Assembly: GCF_900111895.1 (NCBI RefSeq)
Contig: NZ_FOKB01000011.1
Location: 92,795-156,794 of the forward strand
Length of the DNA: 64,000 bases
DNA from: Pseudomonas simiae
GTDB taxonomy: Bacteria; Pseudomonadota; Gammaproteobacteria; Pseudomonadales; Pseudomonadaceae
Direction: 5' to 3'
The notes under the pieces: generated by a model
Seen by the model: only the letters and a program-made list of their open reading frames with translations
Database searches by the model: none
Told to the model about the DNA's origin: nothing
Shown: in pieces, positions 27,195 through 36,224 of the stretch
How the letters are laid out: the number at the start of each line of letters is the position of its first letter
How positions within the stretch are numbered: the first letter of the stretch is position 1
Position numbers and translations under genes: made by a program

Positions 27195-28633
27195 ACGCGG
27201 TATTGAACGGTGTGTATATCAATGGGGCATGGCGTGCCGGGCATGCCTCGCTTGAGGTGATCAACCCCGCGACTGAGGCCGTCCTGGCCCATGTCAGTAT
27301 TGGCGACGCGAACGCGGTGGCTGAGGCGGTCGAGGCCGCCAGCGCCGCCTTCAGCGCCTGGTCGAAAAGCACCGGCCGCGATCGCGCCGCGCTGTTACGC
27401 ACGATCGCCCAAGGCGTGGGCGAGCAGCGCGAACACCTGATGCACCTGCAGTCGAGCAATAACGGCAAACCGCTGTTTGAAGCCGCGATTGATGTGGACG
27501 ATGTGATCGCCACCTTCGACTACTACGCCAGCGTGGCCGAGGCGATGGATGCCAGCCAGGATCGCCCGGTGGAGCTGCCCAGCACTGACTTCAGCGCCCG
27601 CCTGCGCCGTGAGCCATGTGGCGTGGTGGGGCTGATCGTGCCGTGGAATTTCCCGATGGTGACCACTGCCTGGAAACTCGCCCCGGCGCTGGCGGCCGGC
27701 TGCTGCGTGGTGCTCAAGCCTTCGGAAGTCACGCCGTTGGCGGAGTTGCAACTGGCGCGGATTATTGCCGAGGCCGGCTTGCCGACCGGGGTATTCAACC
27801 TGGTGTGCGGCACGGGCCTGGACGTCGGAGCGCCGCTGGCGGCGGATCGCCGCGTGGCGAAGATTTCCTTCACGGGCAGCAACGCCGTCGGCGTGCAGGT
27901 GATGCAGCGCGCCGCCGAAACCATCAAGGGTGTGAGCCTGGAACTGGGCGGCAAATCCTCCCTGCTGGTGTTGGCCGATGCCGACCTCGACCTGGCGGTG
28001 GAGCTGGCCTGCGGCGGTGGCTTCTTCAACGCAGGGCAGATGTGTTCGGCCACCAGTCGTGTGTTGGTAGCCGACAGCCTGGCGGATGAGTTCCTTCGAC
28101 GTCTGCAGGCGCGGGCCGAAGGCATTCGCGTGGCTGACCCCTTTGCCGATGACGTGGAAATGGGCGCGCTGATCAATCGCGTGCACTATCAGCGTGTGCG
28201 GGGGCATATCCAGCGCGGCGTTGAAGCTGGCGCACGCCTGCTGTGCGGCGGCGACCGCCCGGTGGATCTGCCGAAAGGTTTTTTCATTCGCCCGACCGTG
28301 TTCACCGACGTACCGCTGGACAGCGCGTTGTGGAACGAAGAGATCTTTGGCCCGGTGCTCTGCGTACGACGTTTTACCTGCGAAGCCGAGGCCATCGCCC
28401 TGGCCAATGACAGCGATTTCGGCCTGGTGGCGAGTGTGGTCAGCGCCAGCACGGAAACCGCCGAGCGTGTGGCGAATGCCTTGCAGGCCGGGCTGGTATG
28501 GATCAATGCACCGCAAGTCATCTTCCCGCACACCGCGTGGGGCGGCTACAAGCAGAGCAGCATTGGTCGCGAGTTGGGGCCCTGGGGCCTGGCAGCGTTT
28601 CAAGAGATCAAGCACGTGATCAGATCCAACTAA
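27191..28633 (+). CDS. kauB: Aldehyde dehydrogenase, probably 4-guanidinobutyraldehyde dehydrogenase
   Basis: The 480-residue NAD(P)-dependent aldehyde dehydrogenase has Asn153 in PWNFP, Lys176 in LKPSE, general base Glu251 in LELGGK and nucleophile Cys285 in GQMCS. Its start overlaps the aruI stop as ATGA, so the two are translationally coupled. Context points to oxidation of 4-guanidinobutyraldehyde to 4-guanidinobutyrate; related enzymes also act on aminobutyraldehydes or betaine aldehyde. The symbol kauB is by role, not by proven orthology. Confidence 0.8.
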   Translation: MNAVLNGVYINGAWRAGHASLEVINPATEAVLAHVSIGDANAVAEAVEAASAAFSAWSKSTGRDRAALLRTIAQGVGEQREHLMHLQSSNNGKPLFEAAIDVDDVIATFDYYASVAEAMDASQDRPVELPSTDFSARLRREPCGVVGLIVPWNFPMVTTAWKLAPALAAGCCVVLKPSEVTPLAELQLARIIAEAGLPTGVFNLVCGTGLDVGAPLAADRRVAKISFTGSNAVGVQVMQRAAETIKGVSLELGGKSSLLVLADADLDLAVELACGGGFFNAGQMCSATSRVLVADSLADEFLRRLQARAEGIRVADPFADDVEMGALINRVHYQRVRGHIQRGVEAGARLLCGGDRPVDLPKGFFIRPTVFTDVPLDSALWNEEIFGPVLCVRRFTCEAEAIALANDSDFGLVASVVSASTETAERVANALQAGLVWINAPQVIFPHTAWGGYKQSSIGRELGPWGLAAFQEIKHVIRSN

Positions 28634-28647
28634 CACCGAAGATCCCC

Positions 28648-28730
28648 TGTGGGAGCGGGCTTGTTCGCGAAGCGGTGCGTCAGTCGATGAATGCATTGGC
28701 TGAATCACCGCTTTCGCGAGCAAGCCCGCT
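28648..28730. repeat. REPIN
   Basis: TGTGGGAGCGGGCTTGTTCG on the left and CGAGCAAGCCCGCT on the right, around a loop with partial complementarity (GAAGCGGTG / CACCGCTTTC). Same REP family as at 196-287. The right arm lacks the final CCCAC. Confidence 0.85.
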
Positions 28731-28846
28731 TTTTGATCAGCGGTGAATCCGTCACCTGCAATTTTTCAATAGCCTCTGCGACTTTCTCATTTGCCCCCTC
28801 CTCCCACCCATGGCCTGATTCCCCCTTGTTCTTTCAAGGCCGTCCC

Positions 28847-30034
28847 ATGGAAACCGTTCAAACAAAACCCATTACCGCCGCCTGGCTGATGATCAGCGTC
28901 GTACTGGTCGCCCTTAACCTACGCCCGTCGATGGCCGCTGTCGGCCCCCTGTTGTCCTCGATTCGCGGCGACGTGCCATTAAGTTTCAGCAGCGCAGCCC
29001 TACTCACCATGTTGCCGGTGATGGCCATGGGCTTGGCAATGTTCTTTGGCATGGGCCTGGCCAAGCGCTTCGGCGAGCACCGCAGCATCGGGGTGTCGCT
29101 GGTGGTAATTGGCGTGGCGACGTTGTCGCGGCTGTTCCTGGATTCGGCGCTGGAGTTGATTGTCAGCGCCGTCGCCGCCGGCGTGGGGATCGCGATGATC
29201 CAGGCGCTGATGCCGGCGCTGATCAAGTCGCGGTTCAGTGACAACGTCTCGCTGTTCATGGGCCTTTACGTCACCGCGATCATGGGGGGCGCGGCGCTGG
29301 CGGCATCGTTTGCACCGTTCGTGCAGGTGCAGACCGGCAGCTGGCGCATCGGCCTGGCGATTTGGGCCGTGCTGGCACTGTTGGCCTTGGTGTTTTGGTA
29401 CGCCCAGCGCTCAGCGTTGCCGCCACTGCCCCAAACCGGCGTCGGGCCTCAGGCGTCATTTTTCGGTAACGGGCGCGCGTGGTTGCTGGCGGTGTTTTTC
29501 GGCCTCGGCACCGCGTCCTACACCTGCGTACTCGCCTGGCTGGCGCCCTACTACGTGGAGCAAGGGTGGAGCGAGCAGAACGCCGGCTTGCTGCTGGGTT
29601 TCCTGACGGCCATGGAAGTCGTGTCCGGTCTGGTCACCCCCGCCATCGCCAACCGTCGCCAGGATAAACGCGGCGTGGTGGCGGTGCTGCTGGTGCTGAT
29701 CATCCTCGGTTTCTGCGGCCTGATTCTGAGCCCGCAACACCTGAGCCTGCTGTGGCCTTGCCTGCTCGGCCTGGGCATCGGCGGCTTGTTCCCGATGAGC
29801 CTGATCCTGTCCCTCGACCACCTGGACAACCCGCGCCGCGCCGGTGGCCTCACCGCGTTTGTGCAGGGCATCGGCTACCTGATTGCCGGGGTGTCGCCGC
29901 TGATCGCCGGGATCATCCGTGACCAACTGGGCAGCTTCGAATGGGCCTGGTGGTCGCTGACGGCGGTAATCGGGCTGATGCTGTTGATCGTCACGCGTTT
30001 CAACCCAAGGCATTACGCGCGACATATCCGTTGA
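28847..30034 (+). CDS. MFS transporter, CynX/NimT family
   Basis: The 395-residue protein has 12 hydrophobic segments. The opening VVLVALNLRPSMAAVGPLL is typical of the cyanate/nitroimidazole (CynX/NimT) branch of MFS, and LAKRFGEHRSI stands where motif A should be. Members move cyanate, 2-nitroimidazole or other small anions. It is 12 kb from the cyn genes, so a cyanate role is not supported by location. ATG 28847 follows AAGG. A long in-frame upstream extension runs into the REPIN and is rejected. Confidence 0.8.
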   Translation: METVQTKPITAAWLMISVVLVALNLRPSMAAVGPLLSSIRGDVPLSFSSAALLTMLPVMAMGLAMFFGMGLAKRFGEHRSIGVSLVVIGVATLSRLFLDSALELIVSAVAAGVGIAMIQALMPALIKSRFSDNVSLFMGLYVTAIMGGAALAASFAPFVQVQTGSWRIGLAIWAVLALLALVFWYAQRSALPPLPQTGVGPQASFFGNGRAWLLAVFFGLGTASYTCVLAWLAPYYVEQGWSEQNAGLLLGFLTAMEVVSGLVTPAIANRRQDKRGVVAVLLVLIILGFCGLILSPQHLSLLWPCLLGLGIGGLFPMSLILSLDHLDNPRRAGGLTAFVQGIGYLIAGVSPLIAGIIRDQLGSFEWAWWSLTAVIGLMLLIVTRFNPRHYARHIR

Positions 30035-30171
30035 GGTCGTGTTGCAAACAATATTTGTCTCACCCCAAACATAGAAACGTCCTACAGAGCATTCTATTGG
30101 CACGCTCGTTCCGTTAAGCTTTTATGCTGTCTTGTACTGAGTTCGGTACAACGGGTTTACGGACGAAACCG

Positions 30172-31107
30172 ATGTTAAACAGTAACTTGCTCAGAAAGCT
30201 CGATATGCAGGACTTGATGGTGTTTATCGCCGTCTATGACCAGAGCAGCGTTACCGAGGTGTCTGAAACGCTGTTTGTCAGCCAGTCCACCGTGAGCTAC
30301 AGCCTGAAGAAGCTGCGTACCAGTTTTGAAGACGAGCTGTTTATCAACACGCGGGCCGGCATGCGGCCGACGTACAAGGCCACCACCATGTACGGCCATG
30401 TGCAGAAAATCCTCGAAAGCATCAACCTGTGCCACGCCGGTGGCCAGGCCTTCGATCCGACGCAGAAGGCCGTGACCTTTAACGTGTGCGCACCGGAATA
30501 TTTCGAGCAATTGATCCTGCCGCGCCTGCTGAAGAACTTCGATCACGCCGACCTGCCGGTGATCGTCAATGTGCAGAAGCTGGAAACCGACATCCCCGCC
30601 GACGCCTTGCGTGAAGGTCGCCTCGACCTGGTGATCTGCTTCGGCCCCAACTTCCACCGTGCCCACAAAGACTTCCGCACCCAGATGCTGCTGGAAGACG
30701 ACCTGGTGTGCGTATTCGACAAACGCTCGGCACCGCGGGAGCCGGCCTTCAGCCTGCATTCCTTCGTTGAACGACGCCACGTGTTTCCCACGCCGTGGAC
30801 CTCCGATACCAACATGATCGACGGCTGGCTCGCGCGTCAGGCCCACAAGCGCCAAGTGATCGCCCGCGCCAACAGCTACAGCGCGGCGCTGAAAATGATC
30901 ACGGGCACCGACTTCATCGTCACACTGCCCCGTCGCGTGCAAAAACTGTTGGCACCGGCCACAGTGTTCGGCCATTGCGAAGCGCCGAACGGCTTGCCGG
31001 GGTTCACGCTGGAAATGCAGTGGAACGAAACCAGTGAACAGGACAGTGCCAATACCTGGTTCAGGGAACAGGTGGTCAAAGTCTGCGCGGATCAGGGTTT
31101 ACTTTGA
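30172..31107 (+). CDS. LysR-family regulator (NahR/LinR-like)
   Basis: The 311-residue protein starts MLNSNLLRKLDMQDLMVFIA, with HTH FVSQSTVSYSLKKLRTSFEDELF and the nod-box-type inducer domain of aromatic-responsive regulators (NahR/DntR group). ATG 30172 is chosen because the LysR fold begins right after it; an earlier in-frame ATG at 30124 would add 16 unlikely residues. It follows the MFS gene at 28847 by about 140 bases and converges with the isomerase gene at 31121. Target unknown. Confidence 0.8.
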   Translation: MLNSNLLRKLDMQDLMVFIAVYDQSSVTEVSETLFVSQSTVSYSLKKLRTSFEDELFINTRAGMRPTYKATTMYGHVQKILESINLCHAGGQAFDPTQKAVTFNVCAPEYFEQLILPRLLKNFDHADLPVIVNVQKLETDIPADALREGRLDLVICFGPNFHRAHKDFRTQMLLEDDLVCVFDKRSAPREPAFSLHSFVERRHVFPTPWTSDTNMIDGWLARQAHKRQVIARANSYSAALKMITGTDFIVTLPRRVQKLLAPATVFGHCEAPNGLPGFTLEMQWNETSEQDSANTWFREQVVKVCADQGLL

Positions 31108-31120
31108 AGCGTGCGGTGGG

Positions 31121-31483
31121 TCAGCCGATGGCGACTTTACTGTAGGAATCGCGATCCATGTCTACCAACTGGACACTCAGTTGAACCTGCACACCTTCCG
31201 GCCAATCGCCCAGATCCTGCAGTGCCGCCAGCAGGCTTTGCGACAGCTGCTGCTTGACCTGCGGCGACCGCCCGCTGAGCAGCGATAGCTTCACCGCGAT
31301 AAAGCCGCGTGGGTCGAGGGACGTGCCCACTTGGAACGTCTCGACTTTGACTGCACGGCTTTTGATATCGAACTCGGAACCGAACTGGCCGGACCCCATC
31401 AGCACATTGTTGAGCCGCAACAGGGTTTTCTCGACGGCAAGGCCGGTCAGGTTGGCGGTGTATTCCAGGTGCAGGTGTGGCAT
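31121..31483 (-). CDS. 5-carboxymethyl-2-hydroxymuconate isomerase family protein
   Basis: The 120-residue tautomerase-superfamily protein begins MPHLHLEYTANL, giving the N-terminal catalytic proline after Met removal. It continues as in CHMI (HpcD/HpaF), which isomerises a ring-cleavage product of homoprotocatechuate. No other homoprotocatechuate genes are nearby, so it may be an orphan or act on a related enol in the adjacent catabolic cluster. It lies downstream of a LysR gene on the same strand, 48 bases away. Confidence 0.85.
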   Translation of the reverse strand: MPHLHLEYTANLTGLAVEKTLLRLNNVLMGSGQFGSEFDIKSRAVKVETFQVGTSLDPRGFIAVKLSLLSGRSPQVKQQLSQSLLAALQDLGDWPEGVQVQLSVQLVDMDRDSYSKVAIG

Positions 31484-31531
31484 GGAGGGCTCCGAGTTTT
31501 TTGTAGGAAGATACCTAGATATACCACGGAG

Positions 31532-32455
31532 TCAGGCCTTGGTCGCCAAACCTCGATCACTCATGAACGCTTCCAGTCGCGAGCGTACCCAACGCTCGGC
31601 AGGGTCGGTGTCCACATGGCTGAGCCAGACCATGGACAAATCCAGGGTCGGCGTCTCGAACGGGAACGGCTCACAGAACAAGTGGCCCGACACGGCCATG
31701 GCCTCGGCGGTGTAGTCCGGCAAGCTGGCGATCAGGTCGGTGCCGGCGAGCAAAGCCGGCAATGCGCTGTATTGCGGCACCGACAACACCACCTGACGCT
31801 TGCGGCCGATTTCCGCCAGCCACTCATCGGCGAACCCCGCCACGTTGGCGGTGTGGGACACCAGCACATGGGGGCGTGAGCAATATTCATCGAGGGTCAG
31901 CGGTGTTTCCGAGGCATCGGCACGCAAGATGCGCGGGCGGATATGGCGCAGCAGCTTGCGCTTGGCGTTCGCCGGCAGGCCACGGGTCTGGGTGATGCCC
32001 ACGGTGATATCACCGGAGGCCAGCAGGTCGGGAATGCGCCAGTAGTCCACATGTTGCACCACGAACACGACTTGCGGCGCTTCCTGGCGCAGCGAGCGCA
32101 GCAGCGGCGGTAACAGGCCGAACTCGACGTCATCGGACAGGCCGATGCGAAAGGTCATGGTGCTGATGGACGGGTCGAAGTCGTGGGTCAGGCTCAGGGC
32201 CGAGGACAACGAATCCAGCGCCGGCGACAGATGCTGGATGATTTCCTCGGCCCGCGCCGTGGGCTCCATGCGGTGGCCGACGCGAATGAACAGCGGGTCG
32301 TTGAACAACGTGCGCAAACGATTGAGGGCCGAACTGATGGTCGGCTGGCCGAGAAACAGCTTCTCCGCCACACGCGTCACGTTGCGCTCCAGCATCAGCG
32401 CTTCGAACACCACCATCAGGTTGATGTCGGCCTTGCGTAATTCATTGCGATTCAT
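31532..32455 (-). CDS. LysR-family regulator (NahR/LinR-like)
   Basis: The 307-residue protein begins MNRNELRKADINLMVVFEAL. Its HTH has LFLGQPTISSALNRLRTLFNDPLF, the sequence style of the NahR/DntR/LinR group, followed by an inducer domain. It lies 57 bases downstream of an MFS gene on the same strand, at the end of the GntR-SDR-BKACE operon. ATG 32455 is chosen: AGGCG lies upstream and the 7-residue in-frame extension has no ribosome site. Effector unknown. Confidence 0.83.
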   Translation of the reverse strand: MNRNELRKADINLMVVFEALMLERNVTRVAEKLFLGQPTISSALNRLRTLFNDPLFIRVGHRMEPTARAEEIIQHLSPALDSLSSALSLTHDFDPSISTMTFRIGLSDDVEFGLLPPLLRSLRQEAPQVVFVVQHVDYWRIPDLLASGDITVGITQTRGLPANAKRKLLRHIRPRILRADASETPLTLDEYCSRPHVLVSHTANVAGFADEWLAEIGRKRQVVLSVPQYSALPALLAGTDLIASLPDYTAEAMAVSGHLFCEPFPFETPTLDLSMVWLSHVDTDPAERWVRSRLEAFMSDRGLATKA

Positions 32456-32512
32456 CGGCGCCTGCCCATTTCCCAAGACAAGCCGCAGTGTAGAAAGCCC
32501 CGTAGCCGGCGT

Positions 32513-33829
32513 CTACGTGTAGGACGCTTCGCTGGCCTGTGCGCCACGCTCAGGCTCATGTCCCATGCGCAAACGCAATGCCGCCAGCGCTGCGACCACC
32601 AACACCAGCGCAATCACTTTCAAGCCATTCATCGCGTTGCCGGTGCTTTGCTCGATCACCCCCATCACCGAGGGCCCGACAAACCCACCGAGCAGTCCGC
32701 ACGCGTTGACGAAACCCAGGCCGCCCGCCAGCGCAACGCCTTTGAGGCGTGAAGCCGGGTACAGAAAAATGATCGACTGCACCACGAAGAACATCACCGC
32801 CGACAGGCAAAACCCGAGCAGGCTGAACACCGGCCCCGACACCGACGCAATGCCCAGGCCCAAGGCCATGGTCAATAACCCCGTGACCAACAACCGCCGG
32901 CAACGTCCGGGCGTGGTGGCAAAACGCGGAATCAGCAAGGCACCGAGTGCCGCCGCGATCCACGGCAACGAGGTCAGCAGGCCGACGCTCATGGTGCTCA
33001 GTTCGCCGTATTTGCTGATAATGCTCGGCAGGAAAAAGATCACGGTATAGATAGTGATCTGGTGACAGAAGTACACAAAGATCGCCAGCAGGATTTGCGG
33101 GGTCAGCCAGTTTTTCAACGAGTGACCGCCCTCGCCCGCGCCCTCCTCGGTTTCCTGGGCGATGCGCTGTTCGATCCCGCGTGCTTCCTCGGCCGACAGC
33201 CACGGCGCCTTGCTCGGGCGGTCCGGCAGTTTGCGCCAGACCACCCAGGCAAACGCCACCGCCGGCAAGCCTTCCAGCATGAACATCCACTGCCAGCCGT
33301 GCCAGCCAAGCATCCCGTCCATGCGCATCAAGGCCGCGCCCACCGGGCCGCCGATGATGTTGGCGAAGCACACGCCGAGCAGGAAATAACCGGTGGCGCG
33401 CGCCCGTTGTTCACGGTTGAACCAGTAGGTCAGGTAGAGCATGACACCCGGAAACAAGCCGGCCTCGGCAATGCCCAGCAACAGGCGCAGCACGTAGAAC
33501 GAGGTCTCGCCTTGTACAAAGGCCATGGCCGCTGAAATCAGGCCCCAGGTCACCATGATCCGCGCGATCCAGAACCGTGCGCCCACCTTGTGCATGATCA
33601 GGTTGCTGGGGATTTCCGACAGCGCATAGGTCAGGAAAAACAGCCCCGCGCCCAAGCCATACGCTGCGGCGGAAATGCCCAGGTCGACGTCCAGGTGATG
33701 CTTGGCCAGGGCGATGTTGGTGCGGTCCAGAAAGCTGAGGATGTAAGCGATGATCAGCAAGGGCATCAGCTTGACGAACATCAGTTTGTTCAACGCCTGC
33801 GGTGTACGGGCGGAGGGGGTGGTAGTCAT
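32513..33829 (-). CDS. MFS transporter, ACS (organic anion) family
   Basis: The 438-residue, 12-helix protein has the ACS hallmark ILSFLDRTNIALAKHHL in helix 1 and YALSEIPSNLIMHKVGARFW at motif A. This matches importers of tartrate, phthalate, 4-hydroxyphenylacetate or hexuronates by proton symport. AGAGGA is well placed before ATG 33829. It is last in the GntR-SDR-BKACE-SMP30-MFS-MFS operon, 55 bases after the previous MFS gene. It probably imports the substrate of that pathway. Confidence 0.85.
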   Translation of the reverse strand: MTTTPSARTPQALNKLMFVKLMPLLIIAYILSFLDRTNIALAKHHLDVDLGISAAAYGLGAGLFFLTYALSEIPSNLIMHKVGARFWIARIMVTWGLISAAMAFVQGETSFYVLRLLLGIAEAGLFPGVMLYLTYWFNREQRARATGYFLLGVCFANIIGGPVGAALMRMDGMLGWHGWQWMFMLEGLPAVAFAWVVWRKLPDRPSKAPWLSAEEARGIEQRIAQETEEGAGEGGHSLKNWLTPQILLAIFVYFCHQITIYTVIFFLPSIISKYGELSTMSVGLLTSLPWIAAALGALLIPRFATTPGRCRRLLVTGLLTMALGLGIASVSGPVFSLLGFCLSAVMFFVVQSIIFLYPASRLKGVALAGGLGFVNACGLLGGFVGPSVMGVIEQSTGNAMNGLKVIALVLVVAALAALRLRMGHEPERGAQASEASYT

Positions 33830-33884
33830 CGGCAATTCCTCTTGGCGCCCCGCCAGCCGGGCTGGGGGACGCATCGATGTTGTT

Positions 33885-35207
33885 CTAGGAGTCGAGTTGC
33901 ACAACCAAGGCCTGGGGGCGATGGGAAAACAGTTGCAGCAGCGCGCCGCCCAGGGCGCAGCCGGCCATCACAAAGAAACACACGGTGTAGCCGTGCAGCG
34001 TGGTCCAGCCGCCGCCCATGGCGATCAGGCTGCCCATCAGCACGGGCGCCAGGCCGCCCCCGATGAACATTGCGGTGGTGATGATGCCGTTGGCGGTCGA
34101 CGTTGCCGACGGTTCGGCGGAGTCACAGGCCACTGCGTAGTAGATCGGCCACACCGCATTGGCCACCAGGCCGAACAGCAGTTGCACGACCACGATCAAT
34201 GTCAGGGTGTTGGCGAAATAGAACGCGCCCACACTCGCCGCCATCCATAGCCCGCAGATGATCAGGGTGGTGCGTCGGCCGATGATGTCCGACAGCGACG
34301 GCCACACCAGTTGCCCGAGAATGCCGGTGAGGGTGAACACCACACTCATCCCCGCCGACTCGGCCAGGGACAGCCCGGCGATGTTGTACAGGTAGGCCGG
34401 CAGCACGATGTTGACGCCCATGTACACCACTTGGGTAAGCATCGTATTACCGGCCGTGAGGGCGATATTGCGGTTGCGCAAGGTGGCGACGAAGGTCCGC
34501 CAGGCTTCACCCTTTACCGAACTGGCCGGGGCGTTGTCCGGTGGGGTCATGCCTTTGGCGGCGATGTCGACGTACAACGCGGTGATGCGTTCAGCGGTGG
34601 AATAACGCGCCCAGAAGATCATCAGCGGCAACGCCACCACGAAGGCGAAGAAGAACACATAGCGCCAGTTCTCCTCACCAAACACGGTGATGACGAAACT
34701 CGCAACAATCCCGCTGAGCATCGCGCCGATCGGATAACCGGTGTGGTGCGCACCCAAGGCAAACCCGCGACGCTCCACCGGCCACCATTCGGCGGTATTG
34801 CTCACCCCTACCGGTTCGCCCCAGCCGGCGCCGAGGTTGACGCCGACGCGCAGGGCAATGAAGGTGGCGAGGTTGCCGCTCAAGGCCTTGAAGCCGGACA
34901 AAAACGAAATGGCGGTGTAGCCCAGCACCAACGGCACCTGAAAGCGCGCACGTTTCCAGCCGCCACCGTATCGGTCGCTCCACATCGAACCGGGGATATC
35001 CAGCAGCGCCAGGGCCAGCATGACCACCGTGGCCACGGTACCCCACTGATCGGCGGATAAATCGAAATGCTTGGAGATGGTCGGCCCCAGGCGCAACACG
35101 ATCTCACGGTCGTAGGCGTTAAGGATCCAGATCATCCAGCAGACCAGCAGCGATACCCAGGAATGCCGGTGAATGCTGCGCAGCGACGCTTTTTTTATAG
35201 TTGCCAT
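33885..35207 (-). CDS. MFS transporter
   Basis: The 440-residue, 12-helix MFS protein has NAYDREIVLRLGPTIS in helix 1, MWSDRYGGGWKR as motif A and SLSDIIGRRT as the second motif. GGAGAGG precedes ATG 35207. A second transporter of different subfamily in the same operon suggests separate uptake of two related compounds or uptake plus efflux. Substrate unknown. Confidence 0.82.
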   Translation of the reverse strand: MATIKKASLRSIHRHSWVSLLVCWMIWILNAYDREIVLRLGPTISKHFDLSADQWGTVATVVMLALALLDIPGSMWSDRYGGGWKRARFQVPLVLGYTAISFLSGFKALSGNLATFIALRVGVNLGAGWGEPVGVSNTAEWWPVERRGFALGAHHTGYPIGAMLSGIVASFVITVFGEENWRYVFFFAFVVALPLMIFWARYSTAERITALYVDIAAKGMTPPDNAPASSVKGEAWRTFVATLRNRNIALTAGNTMLTQVVYMGVNIVLPAYLYNIAGLSLAESAGMSVVFTLTGILGQLVWPSLSDIIGRRTTLIICGLWMAASVGAFYFANTLTLIVVVQLLFGLVANAVWPIYYAVACDSAEPSATSTANGIITTAMFIGGGLAPVLMGSLIAMGGGWTTLHGYTVCFFVMAGCALGGALLQLFSHRPQALVVQLDS

Positions 35208-35280
35208 GGGCCTCTCCAGGCGCGCGAGGGCGCGCACTGACACAAGGTTGCGAAGGAATATGCCTTGTCACACACACGCG

Positions 35281-36159
35281 CTAGCTGGCGAACCGTCGCT
35301 CGGCTATTCCTTGCACGCCCAACCCGGTAATGGCGAACAGCGCTCCGCGCTGCTGGCCGTCTGCCGGAAAACGCGGCAACGGCGGCTTGGCCATGGAGGT
35401 CACAAACAGGGTGTCCAGGTTCGGCCCGCCAAAAGTCAGGCTGGTGACCTTTTTCACCGGCATCTGGATGATGCGGTCGACAAAACCTTCTGGGGTATAG
35501 CGCACCAGCTTCCCGGCATAGACCAACGCCTGCCATAGGCAGCCTTCGGCATCCACGGTGCAACCATCGGCGGCGCCCCCGCCGCGGGTATCGACCTTGG
35601 CGAAGGTGCGGCGGTTGCTCACGTTGCCGGTGGCGAGGTCGTAGTCGTAGGCCCAGATCTCGCCGGACCAGGTGTCGCAGAAGTAGAAGGTGTCACCCGA
35701 CGGGCTCCAGCACGGGCCGTTGGACACGATGATGCCTTCGTCCAGGGTGTGCAGGCTCAGGTCGGCGTCCAGGCGGTAAAGCTTGGCGCTGGCGTTGTCT
35801 TCCTGGGTGTCCATGGAGCCGAAGATAAAGCGGCCCTGGCGGTCGACCTTGCCGTCGTTGAGGCGGTTGTCTGGCAGATGCGGTTCCGGATCAGCGATCA
35901 GGTTGAGTTCACCGCTCTTGAGGTCGAGTGTGTGCACGCCGTTTTGCAGGGCGACAATGGCCGACTCACCGTCCTGGCGCAGGGCCATGGAGCCGATTTT
36001 CTGGCCCACCTCCCAGGCGCGCAGTTCGCGGCCGTCGTCGGTGCAGCGCAGGATGCGGCCGTCGGCGCTGTCGATCCAATACAAGCGTTGTTGCTCGACG
36101 TCCCACACCGGGCCTTCGCCCAGGGTGGTCTTGACGTCGACAAGCACTTCGATACGCAT
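35281..36159 (-). CDS. SMP-30/gluconolactonase-family lactonase
   Basis: The 292-residue six-bladed beta-propeller has metal-site residues Glu15 (LGEGPVWD), the Asn of SNGPCWSPSGDTFYFCDT and the Asp in that segment, plus RLNDGKVD and DGCTVDAEG blades. The family opens sugar-acid lactones with a divalent cation. It lies between BKACE and MFS genes in one operon, so the pathway substrate probably passes through a lactone. Confidence 0.87.
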   Translation of the reverse strand: MRIEVLVDVKTTLGEGPVWDVEQQRLYWIDSADGRILRCTDDGRELRAWEVGQKIGSMALRQDGESAIVALQNGVHTLDLKSGELNLIADPEPHLPDNRLNDGKVDRQGRFIFGSMDTQEDNASAKLYRLDADLSLHTLDEGIIVSNGPCWSPSGDTFYFCDTWSGEIWAYDYDLATGNVSNRRTFAKVDTRGGGAADGCTVDAEGCLWQALVYAGKLVRYTPEGFVDRIIQMPVKKVTSLTFGGPNLDTLFVTSMAKPPLPRFPADGQQRGALFAITGLGVQGIAERRFAS

Positions 36160-36224
36160 GGTGTGATCCCCTTATTGTTGTTGTGCGGGATGCAGGCCGC
36201 GCCTTGACGCGGCGGTTAGTCGGG

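Noticed and set aside
27395..28723. 442-codon minus-strand frame opposite the aldehyde dehydrogenase
   Set aside because: A shadow frame; the plus strand has all aldehyde dehydrogenase catalytic residues and is coupled to aruI.
28691..28846. N-terminal extension of the CynX-like transporter into the REPIN
   Set aside because: The extra 52 codons translate repeat sequence and have no homology-like pattern; ATG 28847 gives the normal first helix.
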